Assembly (NCBI RefSeq): GCF_036188265.1
Contig: NZ_CP108093.1
Span: forward strand, 4,422,001 to 4,486,000
DNA from: Streptomyces sp. NBC_00247
Lineage (GTDB): Bacteria > Actinomycetota > Actinomycetes > Streptomycetales > Streptomycetaceae
Direction of reading: 5' to 3'
Length of the DNA stretch: 64,000 nt
Shown here: positions 15,362 to 23,547 of the stretch, piece after piece
Layout of the letters: each line of letters starts with the position of its first letter
How positions within the stretch are numbered: the stretch's first letter is position 1
Notes under the pieces: generated by a model
Databases searched by the model: none
What the model was told of the DNA's origin: nothing
What the model saw: the letters and a program-made list of their open reading frames with translations, nothing else
Position numbers and translations under genes: made by a program

Positions 15362-17773
15362 GTGGCCGCGCAGGATGCCGCTGTCGATTCTCTGCGGGAC
15401 CGCGAGATCGGTGTCGAACAGGATCATCTGGACCGGGTCTACGACCGCCTCGAAGAGAAGATCGACGAGGCTCAATTCCTCATGCACGACGCCGTCAAGC
15501 GAGGCCAGGTCGGTACCCCCGGCGCCCTCGCCGAACGGGACGCCCAGGTGTTCCGGGCGGGCATTCACCTCAACCGGCTGCACAACGAGTTCGAGGACTT
15601 CCTCTTCGGCCGCGTCGACCTGCTCCTCGGCAAGGACGGCGAGCGCGGACCCGACGGCGCCTTCACCTCGGTCGAGCCCGCCGACGAGGCCGTACGTCCG
15701 GACGACACCGCGGACATCGCCGAGACGCTGCACATCGGCCGGATCGGCGTGCTGGCGGCCGACTACTCGCCGCTGGTGATCGACTGGCGTGCCCCCGCCG
15801 CCGCGCCCTTCTACCGCTCCACCCCCAAGGAACCCGGGCGCGTCGTGCGCCGCCGCGTCATCCGCTCCCGGGGCCGCCGCGTCCTCGGCGTCGAGGACGA
15901 CCTGATGCGCCCCGAGCTGACGGCGTACCTGGACGGCGAGAAGCTGCCCGTCATCGGCGACGGCGCCCTGATGGCCGCGCTGGGCCAGGCCCGCAGCCAC
16001 ACCATGCGGGACATCGTCTCGTCCATCCAGGCCGAGCAGGACCTGGTCATCCGCGCCCCCGCCGCCTCCGTCACCGAGGTCACCGGCGGCCCCGGCACCG
16101 GCAAGACCGCCGTGGCCCTGCACCGCGCCGCGTACCTCCTCTACCAGGACCGGCGGCGCTACGCGGGCGGCATCCTGATCGTCTCGCCGACCCCGCTGCT
16201 CGTCGCCTACACCGAGGGCGTGCTGCCCTCCCTCGGCGAGGAGGGGCAGGTCGCCATCCGCGCGGTCGGCTCCCTCTCCGACGAGGCGGCCGGCGTCGAG
16301 GGCGCCACCACCTACGACGAGCCCGCCGTGGCCCGTATCAAGGGTTCCTCCCGGATGCTCCAGGTCCTGCGCAAGGCCTCCCGCGGCGCCCTGGACCAGC
16401 CCGCCCCGCGCACCGCGCCCGCTCCGGCGCCCCGCGAGGACGGCCAGCTCTCCTTCGGCGAGCCGGAGCCCGCGGCCGGCACCGCGCCCGGCGGCGCGAG
16501 ATCCGCGACCCCCACGCGGCTGCGCGTCGTCGCCTTCGGCGCCCGCGTCGAGCTGGAGGCCGACGAGCTCCAGCGCATCCGCCACAACGCGCTGGGCGGC
16601 TCCGCCCCCGTCAACCTGCTGCGCCCGCGCGCCCGCAAGCTGCTGCTCGACGCGCTGTGGAGCAAGTCGTCCGGCCGGGGCCGCTACACCGATCCCGAGC
16701 TGGCCGCCGAACTCCGCTCCTCCTTCGACGACGACGTCTCCACCGAGACCCCGTTCCTCGAATTCCTGGACGCCTGGTGGCCGGAGCTGACCCCGCGCGG
16801 GGTGCTCGCCGCGATGGCCGACGAGAAGCGGCTGGCCCGCTGGTCCCGCCGCGTCCTCAACCAGGGCGAAGTGCGCCGCCTCTCGCGCTCCCTCAAGCGG
16901 CTGGGCGCGGACGGCAAGGGCCCCCTCTCCGTGCACGACGTGGCGCTCCTGGACGAGCTCCAGGCCCTGCTGGGCGCACCCGCGCGGCCCCGCAAGAAGC
17001 GCGACCTGGACCCGCTCGACCAGCTCTCCGGCCTGGAAGAGCTGATGCCGCAGCGCGAGGAGACCCGCCGCGAGCGGGCTGAACGCCTGGCGGAGGAGCG
17101 CACCGAGTACGCGCACGTCATCGTCGACGAGGCGCAGGACCTGACGCCCATGCAGTGGCGGATGGTCGGGCGCCGGGGCCGGCACGCCACCTGGACCATC
17201 GTCGGTGACCCGGCACAGTCCTCCTGGTCCGACCCGGACGAGGCCGCCGCCGCGCGCGACGAGGCGCTCGGCAACCGCCCCCGCCGCCGTTTCACGCTCA
17301 CCGTGAACTACCGCAACCCGGCGGAGATCGCCGAGCTCGCGTCGAAGGTGCTGGCGCTCGCCATGCCCGGCATGGAGTCGCCGTCCGCCGTCCGCTCCAC
17401 GGGCATCGAGCCGCGCTTCGCGACCGTGGGCGACCAGGAGCTCGCCGCGTGCGTCCGCGAGGAGGCGCGCCGGCTGCTCGACCGGGTCGACGGCACCGTC
17501 GGCGTGGTCGTGGCCATGAACCGCCGCGTCCAGGCCCGCGCGTGGCTGTCCGAGCTGGGGGAGCGCGTGGTGGCGCTCGGCAGCCTGGAGGCCAAGGGAC
17601 TGGAGTACGACGCCACGGTGGTGGTCTCCCCGGCGGAGATCGCCGACGAGTCCCCCGCCGGGCTGCGCGTCCTGTACGTGGCCCTCACCCGGGCGACGCA
17701 GCAGCTGACGGTGGTCTCGGCCGCCGCCGACCTGCCCGACGAGGACGGGGTGCCGGACCTGCTGCGGGACTGA
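15362..17773 (+). CDS. helD: HelD-like SF1 helicase / RNA polymerase recycling factor
   Basis: An 803-residue UvrD-like SF1 ATPase with a helical N-terminus (LDRVYDRLEEKIDEAQFLMH) that in HelD proteins inserts into RNA polymerase. Walker A is GGPGTGKT at 242-249. Later come VIVDEAQDLTPMQW (motif II), GDPAQSSW (motif III) and a C-terminal LYVALTRATQQLTV (motif VI). A ~55-residue Pro/Ala-rich stretch (around 345-385) interrupts the middle. HelD frees stalled RNA polymerase from nucleic acid. Some Streptomyces paralogs (HelR) protect against rifampicin, and I see no rifamycin-associated element here. GTG 15362 is set by AAGGGG at 15351-15356. The dedicated HelD role is inferred from architecture. 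Confidence 0.8.
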   Translation: MAAQDAAVDSLRDREIGVEQDHLDRVYDRLEEKIDEAQFLMHDAVKRGQVGTPGALAERDAQVFRAGIHLNRLHNEFEDFLFGRVDLLLGKDGERGPDGAFTSVEPADEAVRPDDTADIAETLHIGRIGVLAADYSPLVIDWRAPAAAPFYRSTPKEPGRVVRRRVIRSRGRRVLGVEDDLMRPELTAYLDGEKLPVIGDGALMAALGQARSHTMRDIVSSIQAEQDLVIRAPAASVTEVTGGPGTGKTAVALHRAAYLLYQDRRRYAGGILIVSPTPLLVAYTEGVLPSLGEEGQVAIRAVGSLSDEAAGVEGATTYDEPAVARIKGSSRMLQVLRKASRGALDQPAPRTAPAPAPREDGQLSFGEPEPAAGTAPGGARSATPTRLRVVAFGARVELEADELQRIRHNALGGSAPVNLLRPRARKLLLDALWSKSSGRGRYTDPELAAELRSSFDDDVSTETPFLEFLDAWWPELTPRGVLAAMADEKRLARWSRRVLNQGEVRRLSRSLKRLGADGKGPLSVHDVALLDELQALLGAPARPRKKRDLDPLDQLSGLEELMPQREETRRERAERLAEERTEYAHVIVDEAQDLTPMQWRMVGRRGRHATWTIVGDPAQSSWSDPDEAAAARDEALGNRPRRRFTLTVNYRNPAEIAELASKVLALAMPGMESPSAVRSTGIEPRFATVGDQELAACVREEARRLLDRVDGTVGVVVAMNRRVQARAWLSELGERVVALGSLEAKGLEYDATVVVSPAEIADESPAGLRVLYVALTRATQQLTVVSAAADLPDEDGVPDLLRD

Positions 17774-17894
17774 CGGGCCGGGCGCCGCAAGGGATTTCGC
17801 CCTGCGGCAGCCCGGTCACCGGGTCGCCGCAGGGGCCCGTACGGCCTCGGGAACACCCGCCGGGACGCGAACCGCGAGAGTCAACCCGCTGCGG

Positions 17895-17921
17895 GGGAAT
17901 CACTTCTCACGGGTGTTTGTT
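17895..17921 (+). promoter_or_regulatory. Sigma-R-like promoter (GGGAAT-N18-GTT)
   Basis: GGGAAT at 17895-17900 and GTT at 17919-17921 are separated by exactly 18 bases, the same spacing as the ssrA promoter in this window. Transcription would start near 17929, right at the base of a folded RNA that ends in a terminator at 18068. Confidence 0.5.
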
Positions 17922-17928
17922 AGCCTGG

Positions 17929-18072
17929 TGTCGGCACCGGCTCGATCCAAGCCCCCGGGCCCAACCTTCGTCGCTACGAGCGACCTCTTGCCGCGAGGCG
18001 AGCATGGCGGGTCGGTGCCGCTCACGTCATGGACAGGCCCGCGTCACCTCACGGTGGCGCGGGCCTGTTCTG
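17929..18072 (+). ncRNA. Candidate structured small RNA (~145 nt)
   Basis: An 8-bp closing stem (CGGCACCG 17932-17939 with CGGTGCCG 18013-18020) encloses a 6-bp hairpin (GTCGCT/AGCGAC, 17970-17984) and a second small hairpin (CTC..GCC/GGCGAG near 17986-18002). A 16-bp terminator stem follows. The block has its own sigma-R-like promoter and no reading frame. It may be a trans-acting small RNA or the 5' leader of the malic enzyme mRNA. A small RNA from this intergenic position (scr2952) was, I believe, reported in S. coelicolor. Confidence 0.55.
18033..18068 (+). terminator. Strong 16-bp terminator stem
   Basis: ACAGGCCCGCGTCACC (18033-18048) pairs fully with GGTGGCGCGGGCCTGT (18053-18068), with one G-T pair and a TCAC loop. 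It separates the helicase and RNA unit from the malic enzyme, 180 bp before that gene's start. Confidence 0.75.
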
Positions 18073-18247
18073 CTTGGCGGGCACGGTCCACGGCCCCGGG
18101 ATTCCCCCTCTCGCATCTCGGAAGTGATCTTTCGTACTGCGGCAGTGGTTACCGACTACTCGCCAGTAGGTGCGACGATCGTGGACGCGTGCGGGGCCCG
18201 GCCCCGCCGTCTAAGCAATGAAGCTCAGGAAAGCGAAGGACACGGCC

Positions 18248-19684
18248 ATGGCAACGGCGCCCAGCGTCTCGTACTCGATGACGGTCCGGCTGGAGGTGCC
18301 CGCGAGCGGCACCGCGGTCTCCCAGCTCACCACGGCCGTGGAGTCCTCCGGCGGCTCGGTGACCGGCCTCGACGTGACCGCCTCCGGCCACGAGAAGCTG
18401 CGGATCGACGTCACCATCGCGGCGTCCTCCACCGCGCACGCCGAGGAGATCGTGGAGGGCCTGCGCGCCATCGACGGCGTCCTGCTGGGCAAGGTCTCCG
18501 ACCGTACGTTCCTGATGCACCTCGGCGGCAAGATCGAGATGGCGTCCAAGCACCCCATCCGCAACCGTGACGACCTCTCGATGATCTACACCCCCGGTGT
18601 GGCCCGCGTCTGCATGGCGATCGCCGAGAACCCCGAGGACGCGCGCCGCCTGACCATCAAGCGCAACTCCGTCGCGGTCGTCACCGACGGCTCCGCCGTC
18701 CTCGGCCTCGGCAACATCGGCCCGATGGCCGCGCTCCCGGTCATGGAGGGCAAGGCCGCCCTCTTCAAGCGCTTCGCCGGCATCGACGCCTGGCCGATCT
18801 GCCTGGACACCCAGGACTCCGACGCCATCGTCGAGATCGTCAAGGCCATCGCCCCCGGCTTCGCGGGCATCAACCTGGAGGACATCTCCGCGCCGCGCTG
18901 CTTCGAGATCGAGGCCCGGCTGCGCGAGGCCCTCGACATCCCCGTCTTCCACGACGACCAGCACGGCACCGCCATCGTCGTGCTCGCCTCCCTCACCAAC
19001 GCGCTGCGCGTGGTCGGCAAGTCCGTCGGTGACGTACGGGTCGTCATGTCCGGCGCCGGAGCCGCCGGTACGGCCATCCTGAAGCTCCTCATCGCCGCGG
19101 GCGTCAAGCACGCGGTCGTCGCCGACATCCACGGCGTGGTGCACGCGGGCCGCGAGGACCTGGTCGCCGCCCAGCCCGACTCGCCGCTGCGCTGGATCGC
19201 CGACAACACCAACCCGGAGGGCGTCACCGGCACCCTCAAGGAGGCCGTCGTCGGCGCGGACGTCTTCATCGGCGTCTCCGCCCCCAACGTCCTGGACGGC
19301 GACGACGTGGCCGCCATGGCGGACGGCGCGATCGTCTTCGCGCTGGCCAACCCGGACCCCGAGGTGGACCCGACGATCGCCCGCGAGACGGCTGCGGTCG
19401 TCGCGACCGGCCGCTCCGACTTCCCGAACCAGATCAACAACGTGCTGGTCTTCCCGGGCGTCTTCCGCGGTCTGCTCGACGCCCAGTCGCGCACCGTCAA
19501 CACCGAGATGATGCTCGCCGCCGCCGGTGCCCTCGCCGACGTCGTCGCCGAGGACGAGCTGAACGCGAACTACATCATCCCGTCCGTCTTCAACGACAAG
19601 GTGGCCGGTGCCGTCGCCGGTGCCGTGCGCGCCGCCGCCAAGGCGGCCGCGGGCGCCGACGCCGCCCCCACCGGACAGCTCTGA
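18248..19684 (+). CDS. NAD-dependent malic enzyme with N-terminal ACT-like domain
   Basis: A 478-residue malic enzyme (malate to pyruvate and CO2), linking the TCA cycle with pyruvate. Residues ~5-85 look like an ACT regulatory domain (YSMTVRLEVPASGTAVSQL). The catalytic half has SMIYTPGVARVC, the metal/substrate region VFHDDQHGTAIVVLA and the nucleotide-binding SGAGAAGTAILKLL. The C-terminus has FPNQINNVLVFPGVFRGLL. ATG 18248 is preferred, with AAGGA at 18236-18240. ATG 18218 is in frame but has no ribosome site. From memory this is SCO2951. NAD versus NADP preference cannot be read with certainty. Confidence 0.92.
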   Translation: MATAPSVSYSMTVRLEVPASGTAVSQLTTAVESSGGSVTGLDVTASGHEKLRIDVTIAASSTAHAEEIVEGLRAIDGVLLGKVSDRTFLMHLGGKIEMASKHPIRNRDDLSMIYTPGVARVCMAIAENPEDARRLTIKRNSVAVVTDGSAVLGLGNIGPMAALPVMEGKAALFKRFAGIDAWPICLDTQDSDAIVEIVKAIAPGFAGINLEDISAPRCFEIEARLREALDIPVFHDDQHGTAIVVLASLTNALRVVGKSVGDVRVVMSGAGAAGTAILKLLIAAGVKHAVVADIHGVVHAGREDLVAAQPDSPLRWIADNTNPEGVTGTLKEAVVGADVFIGVSAPNVLDGDDVAAMADGAIVFALANPDPEVDPTIARETAAVVATGRSDFPNQINNVLVFPGVFRGLLDAQSRTVNTEMMLAAAGALADVVAEDELNANYIIPSVFNDKVAGAVAGAVRAAAKAAAGADAAPTGQL

Positions 19685-19763
19685 CCCGGGACACCCGAGC
19701 GACGGACCCCGGCCCCCGCGCGGCGCCCGGGCCCGGGTTCCGCGCGCGGTGCCGCGCTCCCGG

Positions 19764-19789
19764 CGCGACGCGCCGTACGGCGCGTCGCG
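19764..19789 (+). terminator. 12-bp palindromic hairpin after the malic enzyme
   Basis: CGCGACGCGCCG and CGGCGCGTCGCG flank a TA centre, 80 bp after the malic enzyme stop. It is likely its terminator. The rest of 19685-20098 is the hupA leader, with one more dyad at 19998 and no supported gene. Confidence 0.6.
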
Positions 19790-19997
19790 GGTCGCCGTGT
19801 CCCAAACGCGCCTTTAGGGTGGCGGGCAGCGGGTACACGGTCGATCAGCGCCCGGGGCCCGGCATCCGCTGCGCACCGCTCCAGGAAGTCGACGGAACGT
19901 GACCATCGACGGACCGTGACGCTTTCCGTGTGACACCGGAGGGTTCCGGATTGGCTTTCCCGCCGCAGGTGGGGGCAGGATGCGTAATCGGGCGCGA

Positions 19998-20015
19998 GGG
20001 TCTGACATCAGACCC
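19998..20015. promoter_or_regulatory. Perfect dyad upstream of hupA
   Basis: GGGTCTGA-CA-TCAGACCC is a perfect 18-bp inverted repeat 83 bp before the hupA start. It may be an operator or an mRNA leader hairpin; no regulator is known to me for this sequence. Confidence 0.4.
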
Positions 20016-20098
20016 GGGTCCGGGGACTGTCAGAGGGCCCTGGCAGCATCGGCTTCGATCTCACGCCTCACAGGCAAGAAGAACACGGGAGTAACAAC

Positions 20099-20380
20099 AT
20101 GAACCGCAGTGAGCTGGTGGCCGCCCTGGCCGACCGCGCCGAGGTGACCCGCAAGGACGCCGACGCCGTGCTGGCCGCGCTCGCCGAGACCGTCGGTGAG
20201 ATCGTCGCCAAGGGCGACGAGAAGGTCACCATCCCCGGCTTCCTGACCTTCGAGCGCACCCACCGTGCCGCTCGCACCGCTCGCAACCCGCAGACCGGCG
20301 ACCCGATCAACATCCCGGCCGGCTACAGCGTGAAGGTCTCCGCGGGCTCCAAGCTCAAGGAAGCCGCCAAGGGCAAGTAA
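20099..20380 (+). CDS. hupA: HU-family nucleoid protein
   Basis: A 93-residue standard-length HU: MNRSELVAALADRAEVTRKD, KVTIPGFLTFERT and the DNA-binding arm RTARNPQTGDPINIPAG, ending LKEAAKGK. It packs and bends DNA as a homodimer. It lacks the long Lys/Ala-rich tail of the second Streptomyces HU (HupS), so it is the vegetative HupA type (SCO2950 from memory). GGGAG lies 8 bases before ATG 20099. A strong terminator follows directly, so it is monocistronic. Confidence 0.96.
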   Translation: MNRSELVAALADRAEVTRKDADAVLAALAETVGEIVAKGDEKVTIPGFLTFERTHRAARTARNPQTGDPINIPAGYSVKVSAGSKLKEAAKGK

Positions 20381-20396
20381 GTCCCACAGGCGCGTC

Positions 20397-20432
20397 GGAG
20401 GGCGGTCACCCGGACCAGGGTGGCCGCCCTCC
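20397..20432 (+). terminator. Terminator of hupA
   Basis: A 15-bp stem, GGAGGGCGGTCACCC with GGGTGGCCGCCCTCC, around a 6-base loop, 16 bases after the hupA stop. Confidence 0.8.
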
Positions 20433-20604
20433 GGCATATGCCCCCAGCCTGCTCACGCGAGTGGGCTGGAACCGCCCACGCTCGCCCGTAAGGGCCTGCG
20501 GCCCCCTCTCGGGGCCCCGTGGGCGCCCGAGGGCTCCCGCGCGGCGCAGGGGCCGTCCAGGGCGCTCCTGGAGCCGGGTGCGTGTATGGCTCACCTGTTC
20601 GGAC

Positions 20605-20731
20605 GGGGTGCCCACGCCGCACACGCGTACGCGGGCGGGCTGCCCCCGCCGCACATGCGTAGCCGGGCGGGCTGCCCCCGCCGCACATGCGTGCCGGGCG
20701 GGGTGCCCACGCCGCGTACGCGTGAAGAGCC
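20605..20731. repeat. Four tandem imperfect 31-32 bp repeats between hupA and murA
   Basis: Units start at 20605, 20637, 20669 and 20700. Each begins GGGCTGCCCCCGCCGCACAT or a close variant and holds an inverted core (GGCGGG/CCCGCC) and an ACATGCGT or ACGCGTAC word. The two inner units are almost identical and the outer two diverge. They lie in the untranslated space of two convergent genes. No protein frame fits. Confidence 0.75.
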
Positions 20732-20750
20732 CGCCCCGCCCGCGTACGCG

Positions 20751-20802
20751 AGAAGCCCGCCGCCCCGGTCCCGCGCGATGCGGGCCGGGGCGGCGGGCTT
20801 CT
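20751..20802. terminator. Bidirectional 18-bp terminator between hupA and murA
   Basis: AGAAGCCCGCCGCCCCGG (20751-20768) pairs perfectly with 20785-20802 around a 16-base loop. It lies 25 bases beyond the murA stop (leftward gene) and would also stop read-through from hupA. Confidence 0.85.
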
Positions 20803-20826
20803 CGGCCGGACGGGACCGGGAGCCGG

Positions 20827-22167
20827 TCAGACCAGCGCGCCGCCGGGCAGCTCGACCTTGGCGCCGAGCTTTTCGAGCTTCTCCATGAAGTTCTCGTAGC
20901 CCCGGTTGATCAGGTCGATGCCGTGGACCCGCGAGGTGCCCTCGGCCGCCAGCGCCGCGATCAGGTACGAGAAGCCGCCGCGCAGGTCGGGGATGACCAG
21001 ATCCGCGCCCTGGAGCTTCGTCGGGCCGGAGACGACCGCGGAGTGCAGGAAGTTGCGCTGGCCGAAGCGGCAGTCGGAGCCGCCCAGGCACTCGCGGTAC
21101 AGCTGGATGTGCGCACCCATCTGGTTGAGCGCCGAGGTGAAGCCGAGCCGGGACTCGTACACCGTCTCGTGGACGATGGACAGGCCGGTCGCCTGCGTCA
21201 GCGCCACCACCAGCGGCTGCTGCCAGTCGGTCTGGAAGCCCGGGTGGACGTCCGTCTCCAGCGCGATGGCCTTCAGCGGGCCGCCCGGGTGCCAGAAGCG
21301 GATGCCCTCGTCGTCGATCTCGAAGGCACCGCCGACCCGGCGGAAGGTGTTGAGGAAGGTCATCATCGAACGCTGCTGGGCGCCGCGCACGTAGATGTTG
21401 CCCCCGGTCGCGAGCGCCGCCGACGCCCAGGAAGCCGCCTCCAGGCGGTCCGGGATCGCCCGGTGGGTGTACCCGTCGAGCTTGTCGACACCGGTGATCC
21501 GGATGGTCCGGTCGGTGTCCATGGAGATGATCGCGCCCATCTTCTGCAGTACGCAGATGAGGTCCTCGATCTCCGGTTCCACGGCCGCGTTGGACAGCTC
21601 GGTGACACCCTCGGCGAGCACCGCCGTCAGCAGCACCTGCTCGGTGGAGCCCACCGAGGGGTACGGCAGCCGGATCTTCGTACCGCGCAGCCGCTGCGGG
21701 GCCTCCAGGTACTGCCCGTCCGCCCGCTTCTCGATCGTCGCGCCGAAGCGGCGCAACACGTCGAAGTGGAAGTCGATGGGCCGGCCGCCGATGTCGCAGC
21801 CGCCGAGACCGGGGATGAAGGCGTGGCCGAGGCGGTGGAGCAGCGGACCGCAGAAGAGGATCGGGATGCGGGACGAACCCGCGTGCGCGTCGATGTCGGC
21901 GACATTGGCGCTCTCGACGTGCGTCGGGTCCAGGACCAGCTCGCCCGGCTCCTCACCCGGGCGCACCGTCACGCCGTGCAGCTGCAGCAGACCCCGGACG
22001 ACCCGCACGTCACGGATGTCGGGAACGTTGCGCAGCCTGCTGGGACCGCTGCCGAGCAGAGCGGCGACCATTGCCTTGGGCACCAGGTTCTTGGCGCCTC
22101 GGACGCGGATTTCGCCCTCCAGCGGGGTGCCGCCGTGGACAAGCAGGACATCGTCTGTGCCGGTCAT
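20827..22167 (-). CDS. murA: UDP-N-acetylglucosamine 1-carboxyvinyltransferase MurA
   Basis: MurA transfers enolpyruvate from PEP to UDP-GlcNAc, the first committed step of peptidoglycan synthesis in the cytoplasm. The 446-residue protein keeps the N-terminal RGAKNLVPK (K26) and the active-site loop GLGGCDIGGRPIDFH with the catalytic Cys (C124). The target of fosfomycin is therefore present, rather than the resistant Asp form. The two inside-out alpha/beta domains are complete, ending GGALV. It is a single leftward gene. Streptomyces usually carries a second murA elsewhere. The start is ATG 22167. Confidence 0.95.
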   Translation of the reverse strand: MTGTDDVLLVHGGTPLEGEIRVRGAKNLVPKAMVAALLGSGPSRLRNVPDIRDVRVVRGLLQLHGVTVRPGEEPGELVLDPTHVESANVADIDAHAGSSRIPILFCGPLLHRLGHAFIPGLGGCDIGGRPIDFHFDVLRRFGATIEKRADGQYLEAPQRLRGTKIRLPYPSVGSTEQVLLTAVLAEGVTELSNAAVEPEIEDLICVLQKMGAIISMDTDRTIRITGVDKLDGYTHRAIPDRLEAASWASAALATGGNIYVRGAQQRSMMTFLNTFRRVGGAFEIDDEGIRFWHPGGPLKAIALETDVHPGFQTDWQQPLVVALTQATGLSIVHETVYESRLGFTSALNQMGAHIQLYRECLGGSDCRFGQRNFLHSAVVSGPTKLQGADLVIPDLRGGFSYLIAALAAEGTSRVHGIDLINRGYENFMEKLEKLGAKVELPGGALV

Positions 22168-22439
22168 GAATCTCGCGTTCCGGAGTGGTCGGGCAGGGGG
22201 CCGATGAAAAGGGTAATGGCCTCCTACCCTCCGCCCGGCAGGCGATGCGGCGTGTACCGGTGTAAGGAATCCGACGGGACACGCTCCGCGCGCCGCCCCT
22301 CGCGCAGCGTCACCGCATTGCCGGCCTCCCGGGCGTGCGCTCCCCCGTGCTCCCGCGCGCCCGAACCGTGGCCCCCGGGCGGTACCGCGGGACGGCCCGT
22401 TGGCCCCCGCGCGGGCCCGGGATGCGGGATCATCTCCCC

Positions 22440-23000
22440 ATGACCGAGGTGTCCTCCCTCACAGGCCGGCTGCTGGTGGCCACACCCGCGCTCGCGGACC
22501 CGAACTTCGACCGCGCGGTGGTGCTCCTCCTCGACCACGACCAGGAGGGCTCGCTCGGCGTGATCCTCAACCGCCCCACCCCGGTGGAGGTCGGCGACAT
22601 CCTCGAACCCTGGGCCGGCCTCTCGGGCGCGCCGGACGTCGTCTTCCAGGGCGGACCGGTGTCGCTGGACTCCGCCCTCGGCGTGGCCGTCATCCCCGGC
22701 GACGAGGGCCCGCTCGGCTGGCGGCGGGTGCACGGCGCGATCGGCCTGGTCGACCTGGAGGCCCCGCCGCAACTCCTCGCGGCGGCCCTCGGCTCGCTGC
22801 GGATCTTCGCCGGATACGCCGGCTGGGGCCCCGGCCAACTGGAGGCCGAGCTGGAGGGAGGCGCCTGGTACGTGGTCGATTCGGAGCCCGGCGACGTCGC
22901 CTCCCCGCAGCCGGAGAAACTCTGGCGTGCCGTCCTGCGACGCCAGCGCAGCGAACTGGCCATGATCGCCACGTATCCCGACGACCCTTCGCTGAACTGA
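22440..23000 (+). CDS. YqgE/AlgH family protein (DUF179)
   Basis: A 186-residue protein of the YqgE/AlgH family, widespread and of unclear biochemical role. Motifs: LTGRLLVATPALADPNFDRA, VVLLLDHDQEGSLGVILNRP, VFQGGPV and IFAGYAGWGPGQLEAELEGG with WYVVD. All are typical and full length. The frame is open upstream to 22335, but ATG 22440 is the family start; there is no strong ribosome site, only CATCTCCCC. It is divergent from murA across a 272-bp spacer and is followed 30 bp later by a DUF3039 gene, as in other Streptomyces. Confidence 0.9.
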   Translation: MTEVSSLTGRLLVATPALADPNFDRAVVLLLDHDQEGSLGVILNRPTPVEVGDILEPWAGLSGAPDVVFQGGPVSLDSALGVAVIPGDEGPLGWRRVHGAIGLVDLEAPPQLLAAALGSLRIFAGYAGWGPGQLEAELEGGAWYVVDSEPGDVASPQPEKLWRAVLRRQRSELAMIATYPDDPSLN

Positions 23001-23030
23001 CGGCCGCGCTCTTCAGTACCCTTGGCGCTC

Positions 23031-23318
23031 ATGAGCACTCTTGAGCCCGAGCGCGGGGCAGGTACGGGGACCCTCGTAGAGCCGACACCGCAGGTGTCGA
23101 ACGGCGACGGCGACCACGAGCGCTACGCCCATTACGTCCAGAAGGACAAGATCATGGCGAGCGCCCTGGAGGGCACGCCCGTGGTCGCACTCTGCGGGAA
23201 GGTCTGGGTACCGGGGCGCGACCCCAAGAAGTACCCGGTCTGTCCGATGTGCAAGGAGATCTACGAGTCCATGGGCGCCGGCGGCGGCAAGGACAAGGGC
23301 GGCAACGACAAGAAGTAG
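23031..23318 (+). CDS. DUF3039 zinc-ribbon-like small protein
   Basis: A 95-residue actinobacterial protein of unknown function. The core HYVQKDKIMASALEGTPVVALCGKVWVPGRDPKKYPVCPMC contains Cys residues in a C-x15-C-x2-C pattern that may bind zinc together with the upstream His. The Gly/Lys-rich tail (GAGGGKDKGGNDKK) is low complexity. ATG 23031 is 30 bp after the YqgE gene, so both are probably on one transcript. A small CTCCCC/GGGGAG hairpin (23331-23346) follows. Confidence 0.88.
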   Translation: MSTLEPERGAGTGTLVEPTPQVSNGDGDHERYAHYVQKDKIMASALEGTPVVALCGKVWVPGRDPKKYPVCPMCKEIYESMGAGGGKDKGGNDKK

Positions 23319-23547
23319 TCGCGGGCGGTCCTCCCCCGTCGGGGAGCCGGCCTTCCCGGAACACCGGTCCCCGTGTCCCGCCGGGCACGGGGATCAGCTG
23401 TGCCCGGCGGTCCCCGGCGTGCTCGCCGCCCGCGTCCGGTGCCCTGGCCGCCCGCGTCCGGGCCCGTTCCCGGGCCCGTCCTCCTCGCCGTCTCCCGGTC
23501 CGGACCATTGGTTCCGTTTCCGGCCGGTCTGATGAAGGATGCGGCCC

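Noticed and set aside
13361..17185. 1274-codon open frame on the minus strand
   Set aside because: It is antisense to nnaR, the GNAT gene and helD, all with clear motifs. Long antisense frames are normal in GC-rich DNA, and its Gly/Ala/Arg/Val-rich translation has no family pattern.
20605..20731. CRISPR array candidate
   Set aside because: The 31-32 bp units are directly adjacent with no unique spacers, only four copies and no cas genes.
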